DNA of 64,000 nucleotides from DASQUK01 sp963813485 (lineage in GTDB: Bacteria > Actinomycetota > Acidimicrobiia > Acidimicrobiales > VFJN01), in the NCBI GenBank assembly GCA_963813485.1, contig CAWEZE010000008.1, forward strand, positions 1 through 64,000, written 5' to 3'. This document shows positions 50,300-61,475 of this stretch, one piece after another. The position numbers and the translations under genes were made by a program. The notes below the pieces were generated by a model. That model made no database searches. It was not told where the DNA came from and was given only the letters and a program-made list of their open reading frames with translations. How positions within the stretch are numbered: the first letter of the stretch is position 1; each line of letters starts with the position of its first letter.

Positions 50300-51049
50300 T
50301 CACGGCACCATGTGACCAGATTGGCCCGCGTCGGCGAGGATGCCTGCTCGTAACGCAGTGAGGACCGCACCGGCAGTGATGGCTGCCGTCTCGGCCCGCA
50401 ACACGTGGGCCCCCAAGCGGACGGTCGGCCGGCCTGCTCCCCGCTCCTCGGGGGTCCACCCTCCCTCGGGGCCGACGAGCACGACCGGTGTGTCGAGCGT
50501 GGGTGGTGCTCCGGCGGCATCGGCGAGGGCGGCACCGGGCAGCGCCGCCACCGAATCGAAGGTGGCCACCGGCGCCACCTCGGGTAGCCACGTGCGCCGG
50601 CACTGCATGGCGGCCTGGCGGGCGATGGCCCGCCACCGCTCCACGTGGCGGTCGGCGCGGCCGGGCTCCCACCGCACGACCGACCGTCCCGCCACGAACG
50701 GCATGATGCGATCGACGCCCAGCTCGGTCAGCTTCTGGACCACCAGCTCCGGGCGCTCCCCCTTCACCAGCGCGAACGCCACGGTGATCGGTGGTTCCGG
50801 TCGGGGTTCGCCGACGGTCGCTCCGGCGATCTCGAGCAGCGGCCCCGAGGTGAGCCGGCAGGGTCGCCAGCGCCCGGCCCCGTCCCCGGCGGTGACGTCA
50901 CTCCCAGGAGCAAGCCGTAGCACCCGCAGGACGTGGTGCTCGTCGCCGGCGTCGAGGACCGGGGCGTCCAGGTCGGCGACGAACACGTGGGCCCGAGCGG
51001 TGACCGGCGTGACCTCGCCGCTGCCGGATCCTCCGGCGCTGGCATCCAT
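50300..51049 (-). CDS. rsmE: 16S rRNA (uracil1498-N3)-methyltransferase RsmE
   Basis: 249 aa SPOUT methyltransferase. The N-terminal PUA-like domain has DEHHVLRVLRLAPGSDVTAGDG. The SPOUT knot has ELVVQKLTELGVDRIMPF, RWRAIARQAAMQCRRTWLPEV, VLVGPEGGWTPEER and LRAETAAITAGAVLTALR. It methylates U1498 in 16S rRNA using S-adenosylmethionine. It follows dnaJ by eight bases in the conserved hrcA-dnaJ-rsmE order. Confidence 0.94.
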   Translation of the reverse strand: MDASAGGSGSGEVTPVTARAHVFVADLDAPVLDAGDEHHVLRVLRLAPGSDVTAGDGAGRWRPCRLTSGPLLEIAGATVGEPRPEPPITVAFALVKGERPELVVQKLTELGVDRIMPFVAGRSVVRWEPGRADRHVERWRAIARQAAMQCRRTWLPEVAPVATFDSVAALPGAALADAAGAPPTLDTPVVLVGPEGGWTPEERGAGRPTVRLGAHVLRAETAAITAGAVLTALRAGILADAGQSGHMVP

Positions 51050-51057
51050 GTGCGTCG

Positions 51058-52179
51058 CTACTTGAACGCCGACCGCAGCTTCGACAGCAGGCCGGTCGGG
51101 GGAGGGGCGACCTCGTCGCCCCGCAGCTCGGCGAGCTGGCGGATGACCTCTTCCTCCTCGTCGCTCAGCTCGGTGGGCACGTCGACCACGATGTCGATCA
51201 GCAGGTCGCCCCGCGCCCGCCGCTCGATGTGGGGAACGCCGCGGCCGCGCAGCCGGAACGTCGTGCCCGACGCCGTGCCGCGGGGGATCTCCAGCTCCTC
51301 GGTGCCCTCGAGCGTCTCGAATGCGAGCGTCGCCCCCAGCGCGGCCTGCGTGTAGGGCACTGTGAGCACGGTTGCCAGGTCGGTGCCTTGGCGTTCGAAG
51401 CGAGGGTGGGGCTTCACCCGCACGTGCACGTACAGGTCGCCGGCGGCGCCACCCCGAGGGCCGACGGCGCCCCGACCCGCCAGGCGCAGCGTCGAGCCGT
51501 CGTCGACACCGGCGACGATGTCGACCGTGTAGGTGCGCTCCTGGATGCGGCGACCCTCACCCCGGCACACCGGGCAGGGGTTGGGGATCACCTGGCCCGA
51601 CCCACCGCAGCGGGCGCAAGGGGAGGACGTCACCATCTGGCCGATGAACGACTGCCGGACGCGCTGTACCTGGCCGGTTCCCCCGCATTCGTGGCAGGTG
51701 ACGGGCTGGGTGCCGTCGGCGGCGCCGGTGGCCTCACAGGCGTCGCAGGGCACGGCGGTCTTGACGGTGACGGGGTGCTGCGACCCGAAGACAGCCTCCT
51801 CGAACTCCAGCTCGACCACCTGCTCGAGGTCCTCGCCCCGGGGCGGCCCGGCGGGACCACGCCGGCGGCCTCCGAACGGGCTCGAGCCGAAGAACGCCTC
51901 GAACACGTCGCCGATGCCACCGCCGAAGCCGAACGGATCGGCGCCGACCGTGGTGCCCTCGACGCCGGCGGGCCCGTAGGCGTCGTAGCGTTGGCGCTTC
52001 TCGGGGTCGGACAGCACCTCGTAGGCGCGGACGACCTCCTTGAACCGCGCCTCGGACTCGGCGTCGCCGTGGCCCGTGTCGGGATGGAGCTGGCGGGCGA
52101 GTCGCCGATAGGCGCGCTTGATCTCTTCCTGAGTGGCGTCCCGGGAGACACCGAGCAGCTGGTAGTAGTCGGTCGGCAA
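51058..52179 (-). CDS. dnaJ: chaperone protein DnaJ
   Basis: 373 aa type I Hsp40. The J domain (residues 1-68) has HPD in ARQLHPDTGHG. A Gly/Phe-rich linker (DPFGFGGGIGDVFEAFFGSSPFGG) precedes four zinc-finger repeats: CDACEATG, CHECGGTG, CARCGGSG and CPVCRGEG. C-terminal substrate-binding domains end KLRSAFK. It stimulates DnaK. Coupled to hrcA six bases upstream, so it should be under HrcA/CIRCE heat-shock control. Confidence 0.96.
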   Translation of the reverse strand: MPTDYYQLLGVSRDATQEEIKRAYRRLARQLHPDTGHGDAESEARFKEVVRAYEVLSDPEKRQRYDAYGPAGVEGTTVGADPFGFGGGIGDVFEAFFGSSPFGGRRRGPAGPPRGEDLEQVVELEFEEAVFGSQHPVTVKTAVPCDACEATGAADGTQPVTCHECGGTGQVQRVRQSFIGQMVTSSPCARCGGSGQVIPNPCPVCRGEGRRIQERTYTVDIVAGVDDGSTLRLAGRGAVGPRGGAAGDLYVHVRVKPHPRFERQGTDLATVLTVPYTQAALGATLAFETLEGTEELEIPRGTASGTTFRLRGRGVPHIERRARGDLLIDIVVDVPTELSDEEEEVIRQLAELRGDEVAPPPTGLLSKLRSAFK

Positions 52180-52185
52180 CGCTGG

Positions 52186-53188
52186 CTAGCCCTCGGTGAG
52201 GCGGTCGGAGAGACGATGGCCCACGACGGCAACGGCAGCCAACGCCTGGGGGTAGTTCATCCGGGTGGGACCCAGCACGCCGATCGTTCCCGCCCGCTCG
52301 CCCTCGACCTCGTAGGGCGACACGACGAGGGCGCACTCGGCGAGGGGGGCCATGCCGGTCTCGGTGCCGATGGCGACGTGCAGCCCACGATCGATGACGT
52401 CGCGGATGAGCGACACGACGACATACTGCTGCTCGAGGATCCCCAGGACCTCGCGGACCGTCTCGATGGCGTCGAACGCTTGGGCCATGCGGGCGGCGCC
52501 GCCCACGTAGACGTGCTCGGGGTCACCCGCGGGTCGTTGGGCGAGGGCAGCGAGTGCCCGCTCGACCAATGAGTCCACGGCGGCGTCACCCGTGGCGGGG
52601 ACGGCGGGCGGGACGTCGCGGGAGCCGCCGGAGAGGTGTGCGGTCAGGTGGATGCTGGCCACCGCCACACGCTCGTCGCCAACGCCGGAGGGTAGGTCGA
52701 CGGTGTGCTTCTCGACCGACCCGTCGCTCAACACGGCGACGAGCACCGCCGACGTCGTGCTGAGCCCGACGAGCTGTACCGACCGGACGGTGGTCTCGAC
52801 CGGCGCGGGGGCCACGACCACGCTGGTGAGATGGGTGAGGTCGGACAGCAACCTGCTGGTCTCGGAGAGCATCTGCTCGACCTCACCGTGGGCGCGCGGC
52901 GAAGAAGGCTTGCACCTCCTCGGCCGAGCTGGTTGCCAAGCGTGCCGGTCGGCGCAGGTGGTCGACGAAGAAGCGGTAGCCCTTCTCGGTCGGCACCCGC
53001 CCGGCAGAGGTGTGGGGCTGGCGCAGGAAGCCTTCGGACTCCAGCGCCCCCATCTCGTTGCGCACCGTTGCCGACGACACGTCCACGCCCGGCGCCTGGG
53101 CGACGTGGCCCGAGCCCACCGGCTGCCCGGTCTCGATGTACTCCTCCACGACCGCTCGGAGGATCGCGGCCTTCCGCTCGTCCAACAT
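52186..53188 (-). CDS. hrcA: heat-inducible transcription repressor HrcA, frameshifted
   Basis: The N-terminal winged helix (MLDERKAAILRAVVEEYIETG ... SSATVRNEMGALESEGFLRQPHTSAGRVPTEKGYRFFVDHL) reads from ATG 53188 to FFAARPR and a stop at 52883. The rest, beginning HGEVEQMLSETSRLLSDL and ending HRLSDRLTEG, is intact in another frame. Removing one C from the CCC run (plus strand GGG at 52890-52892) joins them into a normal ~333-residue HrcA. HrcA represses chaperone genes by binding CIRCE, which is present at its own start. Either the gene is truly broken, deregulating dnaJ, or the base is an error. Confidence 0.85.
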
Positions 53189-53215
53189 CTGGCAGTCGAG
53201 TGTACCGAGTGCTAA
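53189..53215 (-). promoter_or_regulatory. CIRCE operator of hrcA-dnaJ
   Basis: On the minus strand TTAGCACTC (53207-53215), nine bases, then GACTGCCAG (53189-53197), touching the hrcA ATG. The left arm matches the consensus perfectly and the right arm at six of nine positions of GAGTGCTAA. This indicates autoregulation by HrcA. Confidence 0.8.
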
Positions 53216-53221
53216 GGACCT

Positions 53222-53340
53222 GAGCGGATAGGCACATCCTCTTGGCTCATGGTGGTCAGTGTTCCCCGGGAGCCGAGCCGTGGAGCTGGCCGTCGACCGC
53301 CAAATTCCCACGTAGGTTGCACGAACCGCACTATCCGCTC
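53222..53340. repeat. 119-bp element bounded by a perfect 10-bp inverted repeat
   Basis: GAGCGGATAG (53222-53231) and CTATCCGCTC (53331-53340) are exact inverted copies. Inside, TTGGCTC (53243-53249 region) can pair with GAGCCGA. It fills half of the hrcA-lepA gap. No direct target duplication is visible. It could be a small mobile-element remnant or a structured RNA. The rest of the gap (53341-53455) shows nothing. Confidence 0.6.
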
Positions 53341-53455
53341 GGCTCCAAGTCCCCGGTAACGAGGTCTCGATCTTCGACGAGCTTCGATCCCGCCGAACGC
53401 TCGCGGCCCGACGATGCCTGTCGCAATGACGTTGCATGATCCGCGGAATCGACCC

Positions 53456-55240
<1,785 letters not shown>

Positions 55241-55481
55241 AGGGGGCCGTCGAATGCTAGCGGCGCGTCGCGCGGGTCCCCGGGTGTGACAATCCGCCGG
55301 CGCCGCCGCTAGCCTGTCCCAGCCATTTGGGTAACCCAGACGCCGAGCTGGTAAGCGAGGCCGTGGCCCGAGCGGCCCGCCGCGTCAGGGTGACGGGCGG
55401 CACCGAAAGAGCGGGAAGTACAGTGACGCTCCCGCAAATACGAAGGTCCTCCGCGATTCTCCCAAGGGAGCAGATCCGTCC

Positions 55482-55760
55482 GTGGCGAACATCAAGAGCC
55501 AGATCAAGCGCAACCGCCAGAACCTCGTGCGCCACGAGCGCAACAAGGCCGTGCGCTCCGAGCTCAAGACCCGTGCCAGGGCGGCCGTCGACGCCGCCGA
55601 GGCCGGTGAGGACGACGCCGACGCGAAGCTGCGCGAGGCCGTCAAGCGCATCGACACGGCGGCCGCCAAGGGCGTGATCCACAAGAACCAGGCGGCGCGG
55701 CGCAAGGCGCGCCTCCACGCCCGCGTCAACGAAGCGTCCGCCGAACCAGCGGAGGACTGA
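55482..55760 (+). CDS. rpsT: 30S ribosomal protein S20
   Basis: 92 aa basic three-helix protein that binds 16S rRNA. The sequence MANIKSQIKRNRQNLVRHERN ... VHKN-type segment AAAKGVIHKNQAARRKARLHARVN is characteristic. It begins with GTG, preceded by AAGGGAG about nine bases upstream. The 240-bp divergent region before it must hold promoters for rpsT and lepA; I see no other gene there. The acidic C-terminal extension EASAEPAED is short. Confidence 0.95.
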   Translation: MANIKSQIKRNRQNLVRHERNKAVRSELKTRARAAVDAAEAGEDDADAKLREAVKRIDTAAAKGVIHKNQAARRKARLHARVNEASAEPAED

Positions 55761-55796
55761 CACCGCTGCGCGGGCGAACCAGGCGGGCGACCGGGC

Positions 55797-56801
55797 CTAG
55801 CGCGTAAGGCGCGCCAACCGAGCGACCAGGACCTCGAGCACGAGATCCTCGGGCCACGCCTTGGCGCCTCGGAGGTCGAGGTCGGCGGCCGCCAGGAGGG
55901 AGATGGCGTCCACGATCCGATCGTGGCCCAACCGGCGCGCCTGCTGCATCGCCTTGCGGGCGGGGAACGTCGATCCCCGGAGGCCGAGGAGCTGTGCCGC
56001 GTCCCTCTCGTCCCGGACCGGCGCCCCGTCGAGCTGCAGCATGCGGGCGTAGTGCCCATGCAGGGTGGCCATCACCACCAAGGGATGACGGCCGCCGCCG
56101 TCCAGCATGCGCCGCAGCTTGGCGAGGGCCGTGGCGATGTCGCCGCGATCCAGGGCGTCGGTGAGCTCCCACGGGGGGACCCCGCCGGCCTCGCCCAGGA
56201 ACGGCTCGATGTCCTCGACCCCGAGCCGGGCGCCCTCGCCGAAGGCCCCCAGGAGCGTGGCGATCAGCCCGACCAGCCGCTGGGGGTCGTCGCCCAGCCA
56301 GCCCACGAGCCTGTCCGTGCCGGCCCGGTCGACCTGCAGTCGAGCGTCCTGCAGCTGCTCGTCGACCCATGCCGCGATCTTGCGGCCCGGGCTGGTGTCG
56401 ACCTGCTCGCCTCCGTAGGCCTTCACCGCGTCCGTGAGCGAGCGGGGGACGCGGCCCTGCGCCCACACCAGCACCAGCGACGTTGTCGGCAGGGGGTCCG
56501 CGAGGTAGGCGACCAGCGGCGCCACCTGCTCGGCGCGGGTGAACACCTCGAGGTCGCGCCCCACGACGATCCGGCGGTCCGTCAGGAACGGTGGGGTCTG
56601 GGCCGCCTGGACCAGGGGGGCGATGCTGGGCTCGGATCCGTCGCTGGGCTGGAACCGGTCACCGCCCATCTCATCCACGGCCAGGCCGGCGTCGAGATCC
56701 CCGAGGAGGCGGTGGATCAGCTCGCGGGTGCCGTCCCGCAGGATCACATCGTCGTCGCCCCGGACCAGGTACACCGGCGCGTCCGTGCGGACCGCCGTCA
56801 C
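55797..56801 (-). CDS. holA: DNA polymerase III subunit delta (HolA)
   Basis: 334 aa clamp-loader subunit. The N-terminus PVYLVRGDDDVILRDGTRELIHRLLG is the usual HolA opening. The middle contains VLVWAQGRVPRSLTDAVKAYG and AAWVDEQLQDARLQVDRAGTDRLVGWLGDDPQRL, and the C-terminal helical collar has HPLVVMATLHGHYARMLQLDGAPV. Delta opens the beta clamp. GTG 56801 overlaps the upstream gene as GTGA. It converges with rpsT, as in many actinobacteria. Confidence 0.92.
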   Translation of the reverse strand: MTAVRTDAPVYLVRGDDDVILRDGTRELIHRLLGDLDAGLAVDEMGGDRFQPSDGSEPSIAPLVQAAQTPPFLTDRRIVVGRDLEVFTRAEQVAPLVAYLADPLPTTSLVLVWAQGRVPRSLTDAVKAYGGEQVDTSPGRKIAAWVDEQLQDARLQVDRAGTDRLVGWLGDDPQRLVGLIATLLGAFGEGARLGVEDIEPFLGEAGGVPPWELTDALDRGDIATALAKLRRMLDGGGRHPLVVMATLHGHYARMLQLDGAPVRDERDAAQLLGLRGSTFPARKAMQQARRLGHDRIVDAISLLAAADLDLRGAKAWPEDLVLEVLVARLARLTR

Positions 56802-57400
56802 GACCGGTCCGCCTGCCCGCGTTGCGCCGCCAGCAGGGCGGCGACGGTTTCGACCACCCGCCGGGTGCGCCGAACGTCGTTGGTGCACAGCAGCCGGCAC
56901 CCCAAGGGGACGGCGACGGACTCGATCGCCAACGCCTCGTCCCGCGTCGACACCGCCGACGTATCGATCGCCAACGGCACCGGACGGTCCCCGACCACGG
57001 ACCGTGCGTGATCGATGTCGCGGACGTCGTCGACCAGGAGCGACACGTTCGCGCCGGCGTCGGCCACCGCGCCGACGAGGTCAGCCGGCACCAGGACCAG
57101 CGCGGCCCCGGCCTCCGAGGCCGCCACCGCCGCCTCGAGCGACGACACCCGGGCCGCGATGGGCAGGCCGCCGGCGCGGGTGGCGGGACCGACGAGCCGT
57201 GGTGGCAGCGACGTCACGGCGATGTCGGCACCCGCCTGGCCGGCGGCGCGGACCGTGGCGAGCACCTCGCTCTCCCGCCCGAACCGCGGGGCCGCGACCA
57301 CCGCCCCCACCAGGGCCCGCCATCGCAGGTCGAACGTCTTGTCGCCCAGCGTCAGCGCCAGCTCGACCTGTGGTACCGGCGGCAGGGCGGACTCGATCAT
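56798..57400 (-). CDS. hypothetical protein, TIM-barrel/DHPS-like pattern
   Basis: 200 aa, no membrane segment. Alternating strands and helices (DIAVTSLPPRLV, AALVLVPADLVGAV, VSLLVDDVRDIDHARSVVGDRP, PLAIDTSAVSTRDEALAIES, CRLLCTNDVRRTRRVVETVAALLA) look like half a TIM barrel. The DTS...EA.AI.S pattern recalls dihydropteroate synthase relatives, but no catalytic motif is certain. It sits between comEC and holA and overlaps holA. ATG 57400 is chosen over an upstream frame lying in comEC. Confidence 0.6.
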   Translation of the reverse strand: MIESALPPVPQVELALTLGDKTFDLRWRALVGAVVAAPRFGRESEVLATVRAAGQAGADIAVTSLPPRLVGPATRAGGLPIAARVSSLEAAVAASEAGAALVLVPADLVGAVADAGANVSLLVDDVRDIDHARSVVGDRPVPLAIDTSAVSTRDEALAIESVAVPLGCRLLCTNDVRRTRRVVETVAALLAAQRGQADRS

Positions 57401-57410
57401 CGTGGCGAAG

Positions 57411-59334
57411 CTATCGGCCGGGCAGCGGTGGCGCCCTGGCCGAATCCGGCGGCGCGGCCCGGAGCTCGATGCGGACATCGAGCCGCTCCGTCCCGCTCCC
57501 GCTCACCGTCAGACGAAGGCTGCCCACGTCGATCACCGTGCCCCTGGTGGGGACGGCCACCGAGCCCAGGCCGTCGACCCGGCGCGCCGCCGCCGAGGCC
57601 GAGCCCACGGGCCCGAGCACCACGACGCCCGGCCAACGTCGCCGGAGCGTGGCCGCAACCCCGGCCGCAGCCGGCGCCGCCGTCCGGAGCACGACGACGT
57701 CGAGGCGCGCCACGCCCCGGTCCCGCAACCCCGCCAGCACCGCCTCCTCGCGGGCGCGTCCGTCGACGATCAACGCGGCCGCTCCCCCGCCCTGCCACAG
57801 CTGCGCACCGGGGCCCACGGCTTCCCCGTCGATGAGGCTCGGCCCGCCGCTGGCGGCCGCGGCGTGCACGAGGACGGCAACCGCGACCAGCCCTGCGGCC
57901 CCGCGCGTAACGCTCCCACGCCGGCTCCAGCGGCGCCCGGCTGGCGGGCCGGCGTCACCCTCCGGGTCCGGGGGCGCCCACGCCCGGGCGGCGACCGCCG
58001 CCGCGGCGGCGCCGGCCAGGAGCGCCACGTGTCCCGCCCGCAGTTGGCCCAGGGGCCAGCGGGCGGCGGCGGTGGCGACGCCGTCGATCCAGGCCACGAG
58101 AGCACGTGTCGGGAGGTGCACGACCGTGGCCACCGCAGGCCCGCCCAGCCCGGCGACCACTCCGCCGGTGAGCCCCCAGACCATGACCGGCCCAGCGGCC
58201 GGCAGCGCCAGGAGGTTGGCCGGCAGCGAGGCCACCGGAACGGCGTCGAACGCGGCCACCAGGAGCGGGGCCACCGCCAACTGCGCGGCCAGGGTGACCG
58301 ACACGGGGGCGGCCAGCCAACGCGGTCCCGGGAGCGCCGGCTCGAGCCGCGCCGCGCCCACCACGATCCCGGCGGCGCCCGCGACCGACAGCTGGAAACC
58401 CAGGGACGTCGCCAGCAGCGGGTCGACCAGAAGGATGCCACTGACGCCCAGTGCCAGGACCCGCACGGTCGAGGCAGGCCGGCCCAGGGCGGTGCCGGTG
58501 GCGGCCACAGCCGCCATAGCGGTGGCGCGGAGCACGGAGGGCTCGAACCGCGTCACGAGCGCGAAGCCGGCCAGCACGGCCAGCGTGATCACCAGCCGAG
58601 GACCGAACCGGAGCCGCGACAGCGCCGGGCGCCACCAGCACCATCACGAATGCCACGTTCTGACCCGACACTGCGAGGATGTGGGTCAGCCCCGCGGCCC
58701 GGAAGGCGTCGGTCATGTCGGCGGGCTGGTCACGATCGTCTCCCAGGGTCAGCCCCGCCAGCAGGCTGGCGTGACGGTCGGACAGGACATCTGCGCCCCG
58801 CGCCAGGGTGCGGCGCAGACCGTTGGCCACACGGGTGACGCCGCCGCCGGGCCGCCAGCCCACCACGGCGTCGACCTCCAGCCGCCCCGCCAGGTGCCGG
58901 TAGCGCAGGGCCGACTCCGTCGGCCCCGGGGGGCGGACCTCGCCGACGATCAGCACCCGCTCCCCGGCCAGCCGGTCGTCGAGCGCCGCTGCAGGCGCCA
59001 GCCGCGCGTGCGCTCGAAGCCGGCGTCCATCGAGCCGGACGTCGACGCCGACCCCACCCCACCCGTCCGGAACCGGGTCCGACACCAGGGTCACCTCGGC
59101 CGTGACCGGCCCGGTGCCAAGCGGTGCCTCCAGCCCGGCGAGCGACCGCTGTCCCAGCGAGGCGGCCAGCAGTGCGGCGCCGACGCACACCACCCCCGGC
59201 CGGCGGGTTGCCAGGCCCAGCGCCAGCATCGCCGCCGCCAGGGTCAGCGGCACCCGCGCCACGTGGCCGTCCGCCGCGGCGAGCGACCCGGCAAACGTCG
59301 CCATGGCGAGGGCAACCGCCCAGCGATCGTCCAC
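57411..59334 (-). CDS. comEC: ComEC/Rec2 DNA-uptake channel protein, frameshifted
   Basis: The N-terminal half runs from GTG 59334 through an OB-like domain to GLTHILAVSGQNVAFVMVLVAP, the ComEC competence-domain hallmark. The membrane part continues in another frame from RFGPRLVITLAVLAGFALVTRFEPSVLRA. Removing one base from the GGG at 58627-58629 restores ~640 residues. ComEC carries single-stranded DNA across the membrane. The C-terminal metallo-beta-lactamase-like region has lost the HxHxDH motif (LDVVVLRTAAPAAAGVAATL), so it lacks the usual nuclease metal site. It is followed by holA and preceded by comEA, a competence operon order. Confidence 0.85.
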
Positions 59335-59343
59335 GGACGTGCC

Positions 59344-60118
59344 TCACACCGAGACGAGATCGCGTAGCAGCTCGAGCTTGGCCTCGCCGATGCCGCGCAC
59401 GTCGAGCAGCTGGTCGACCGACGTGAAGGGCCCGTTCTGGTCGCGGTGGGCGATGATCGCCGCCGCCGTCGCCGGGCCCACGCCCGGCAGCGTGTCGAGC
59501 TGCTCGGCCGTGGCGGTGTTGAGATCGACGAGGGCGCCCGGGACCGAGCCCGCGGGACCGGCGACACCGCCCGCGACGCCGGCCCCACCCGGGACCCCGG
59601 CGCCGGCTGCCACCGGCGGCTGCTCACCGGGCTCCGGCACGTAGACCTGTTGCCCATCCACCAGGGGCGCCGCCAGGTTGATGCGGGGCAGGTCGGCGCC
59701 GGGGAGCGCCCCGCCGGCGGCGTCGAGGGCATCGATCACCCGGCTGCCTGGAGGCAGGCGTCGCACCCCGGGAGACACGACGGCGCCCGCCACATGGACG
59801 ACCACGTCGGTGGCCGCGGCGGTAGTGGTGCTCGCGGTGGCCGCGTTGCCGCCGCCGTCACCGCCGGCGGTGTCGGACGGCCCGTCGCCACCGCCGTTCC
59901 CGGCCGCCGAGGGCTGCGCGAACGGCAGGCGCATCTCGGCCGGCGGCGGTGGTGGTGCCAGCAGCCGCCAGCCGACCACGCCGATGCAGGCAAGGGCGAC
60001 GGCACCCAAGCAGCAGGCGCCGGGCGGAGACGTCGAACGACTCGGCCAATCCGGCCAACTGCTCGCGCCAGGTGCGCGCGGGCAGGGGCCGCGGTAGCTC
60101 GGGAGAGGGGACGGACAT
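59344..60118 (-). CDS. comEA: ComEA-type DNA-binding protein, frameshifted
   Basis: ATG 60118 has GGAGGG upstream and opens MSVPSPELPRPLPARTWREQ to SARRLLLG. The protein continues in another frame with AVALACIGVVGWRLLAPPPP, a membrane anchor. Removing one C from the plus-strand CCC at 60005-60007 restores about 257 residues. After a Gly/Ala-rich linker come a SLBB domain (VVVHVAGAVVSPGVRRLPPGSRVIDALDAAGG) and the C-terminal double helix-hairpin-helix (LVDLNTATAEQLDTLPGVG ... RGIGEAKLELLRDLV). It binds incoming double-stranded DNA and delivers it to ComEC. Confidence 0.85.
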
Positions 60119-60297
60119 GGCAACCCTCCGGGCGCGCTGTGACGTCGGGAGGGGAAGTCCGGAGCCCGCAGATTAGCCCGGACTGCGTGGCGGCTGGACC
60201 TAGCGGGGCGGGCGAGGCAATGCATGTCCGCCGGAGACTCTCGGGGGCACTACGGCTCGGGGTCCGGTCCCCATTGCCCCGAAGTCCCCCCGCGTCC

Positions 60298-60621
60298 CTA
60301 GGCCCCGGGTTCACCGCCCTCGATGGGTGCCCGGCGGGCGCGCCATTCGGCCTCGATCTCGAACGGGATCCGCCGGTACGCGGCCTTGTGCCGGTATCCC
60401 CGTGCCCGCCAGCCCAGGTACGCGCCCAGGTAACGCCGCAGGAACCCGATGACGCCGTAACGGCGCCATTGGCGGACGTGTTCGAGCTCGTGGCGCAGCA
60501 GCCGGGCGTCCCCCACCCCCTGGGGGCGCATGAGGATCAAGGGCCCCAACGTGGTCGCCGACGCCCCCGGCGCCGCGGGACCGACCAGCAACCAGTAGCC
60601 GTCGTGGCGCTCGAGCCGCAC
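60298..60621 (-). CDS. small zincin-like protein with HExxH motif
   Basis: 107 aa. H44-E45-L46-E47-H48 in LLRHELEHVRQWRRYG matches the zinc-protease HExxH, followed by FLRRYLGAYLGWRARGYRHKAAYRRIPFEIEAEWRARR, where a Glu in PFEIEAE could be the third ligand. No signal peptide. Similar short proteins are widespread in actinobacteria, as far as I recall, but function is unknown. Between it and comEA (60119-60297) I see no gene. Confidence 0.65.
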   Translation of the reverse strand: MRLERHDGYWLLVGPAAPGASATTLGPLILMRPQGVGDARLLRHELEHVRQWRRYGVIGFLRRYLGAYLGWRARGYRHKAAYRRIPFEIEAEWRARRAPIEGGEPGA

Positions 60622-60660
60622 GTCGCCGAACCTCGGGCCCGATGCTCGCCTACCCGCCGA

Positions 60661-61380
60661 TCAGAACAGTTGGGCGGTCAGGCGCTTCCGGTAGTCGGCC
60701 GTGCGGGGGTCGTCGCTGCCCAGCACCTCGAGCAGATCGACGTAGCGCTGCCGGGCGTCCGCATCGGCCTTCACCTGGTCGAGCAGCGCCTCCAGCTCCG
60801 TGGTGATCTCGTCGGTCGACGCCTCGTCGCCGCCGGTGCGCACCAGCGCCGCCACCCGCCGGGTCTCGGCCGTCTCGGGGATCCGCTCGAGCAGCGCGAG
60901 GGCCTCGTCGACGTCGCCGTCATCCCGCCGGTCCGCCAACAGCTCCGCCAGCGCCACGATGGCATCGGCATGGTCGGGCTGACGCTCGAGCGCCTGCCGC
61001 AGCGACTCCTCGTCGCCGGCTGCCACGAGGTTTTCGACCTCTTCCTCGGCCTCGCTGGGAAGCAACCGGTCCACGAACTCGCGCACCGCGGGCTCGCCCT
61101 GGGCACCGATGAAGCCGTCGACCACCTTCCCGCCGGACACTGCGTACACCGCCGGGATGCCCTGCACCCGGAACGCAGCCGACACCTGCGGGTTCTCGTC
61201 GACGTTGACCTTGGCCAGCACGACCTTGCCCGCTTGCTCGTCGACCACCTGCTCGATGATCGGCCCGAGCTGGTGGCAGGGCCCGCACCAGGGCGCCCAC
61301 AGGTCGACCACGACGGGCGTGGTCTGGGAGCGGTCGAGGACCTCGGTCTGGAACGTGGTATCGGTGACGTCGATGGTCAT
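60661..61380 (-). CDS. thioredoxin with C-terminal TPR region (CnoX/YbbN-like)
   Basis: 239 aa. The thioredoxin domain has active site W31-C-G-P-C35 in LWAPWCGPCHQLGPIIEQV, then VDENPQVSAAFRVQGIPAVYAV. The C-terminal half (from ~120) is helical with TPR-like repeats: VAAGDEESLRQALERQPDHADAIVALAELLADRR and ALALLERIPETAETRRVAALV. CnoX proteins are chaperone-redox holdases that work with GroEL. ATG 61380 has TAGCCT eight bases upstream. Confidence 0.9.
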   Translation of the reverse strand: MTIDVTDTTFQTEVLDRSQTTPVVVDLWAPWCGPCHQLGPIIEQVVDEQAGKVVLAKVNVDENPQVSAAFRVQGIPAVYAVSGGKVVDGFIGAQGEPAVREFVDRLLPSEAEEEVENLVAAGDEESLRQALERQPDHADAIVALAELLADRRDDGDVDEALALLERIPETAETRRVAALVRTGGDEASTDEITTELEALLDQVKADADARQRYVDLLEVLGSDDPRTADYRKRLTAQLF

Positions 61381-61388
61381 CGCCAGCC

Positions 61389-61394
61389 AGGCTA
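61389..61394 (-). promoter_or_regulatory. leaderless -10 element for thioredoxin gene
   Basis: TAGCCT on the minus strand, eight bases before the ATG. Confidence 0.45.
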
Positions 61395-61475
61395 TCGACA
61401 GGGGTGGCCGGTCCCGACAGGCGGCGGGTAGGCAACGGCCCGGTCGCGCCGAGGTGCCACTACGGTGAACCAACC

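Noticed and set aside
53222..53340. SRP RNA or 6S RNA
   Set aside because: The conserved SRP apical loop is absent, and the fold does not show a 6S-type central bubble; only the terminal inverted repeat is certain.
56539..59367. 942-codon plus-strand frame over holA, hypothetical and comEC
   Set aside because: Arg/Pro/Ala-rich shadow of comEC and holA.
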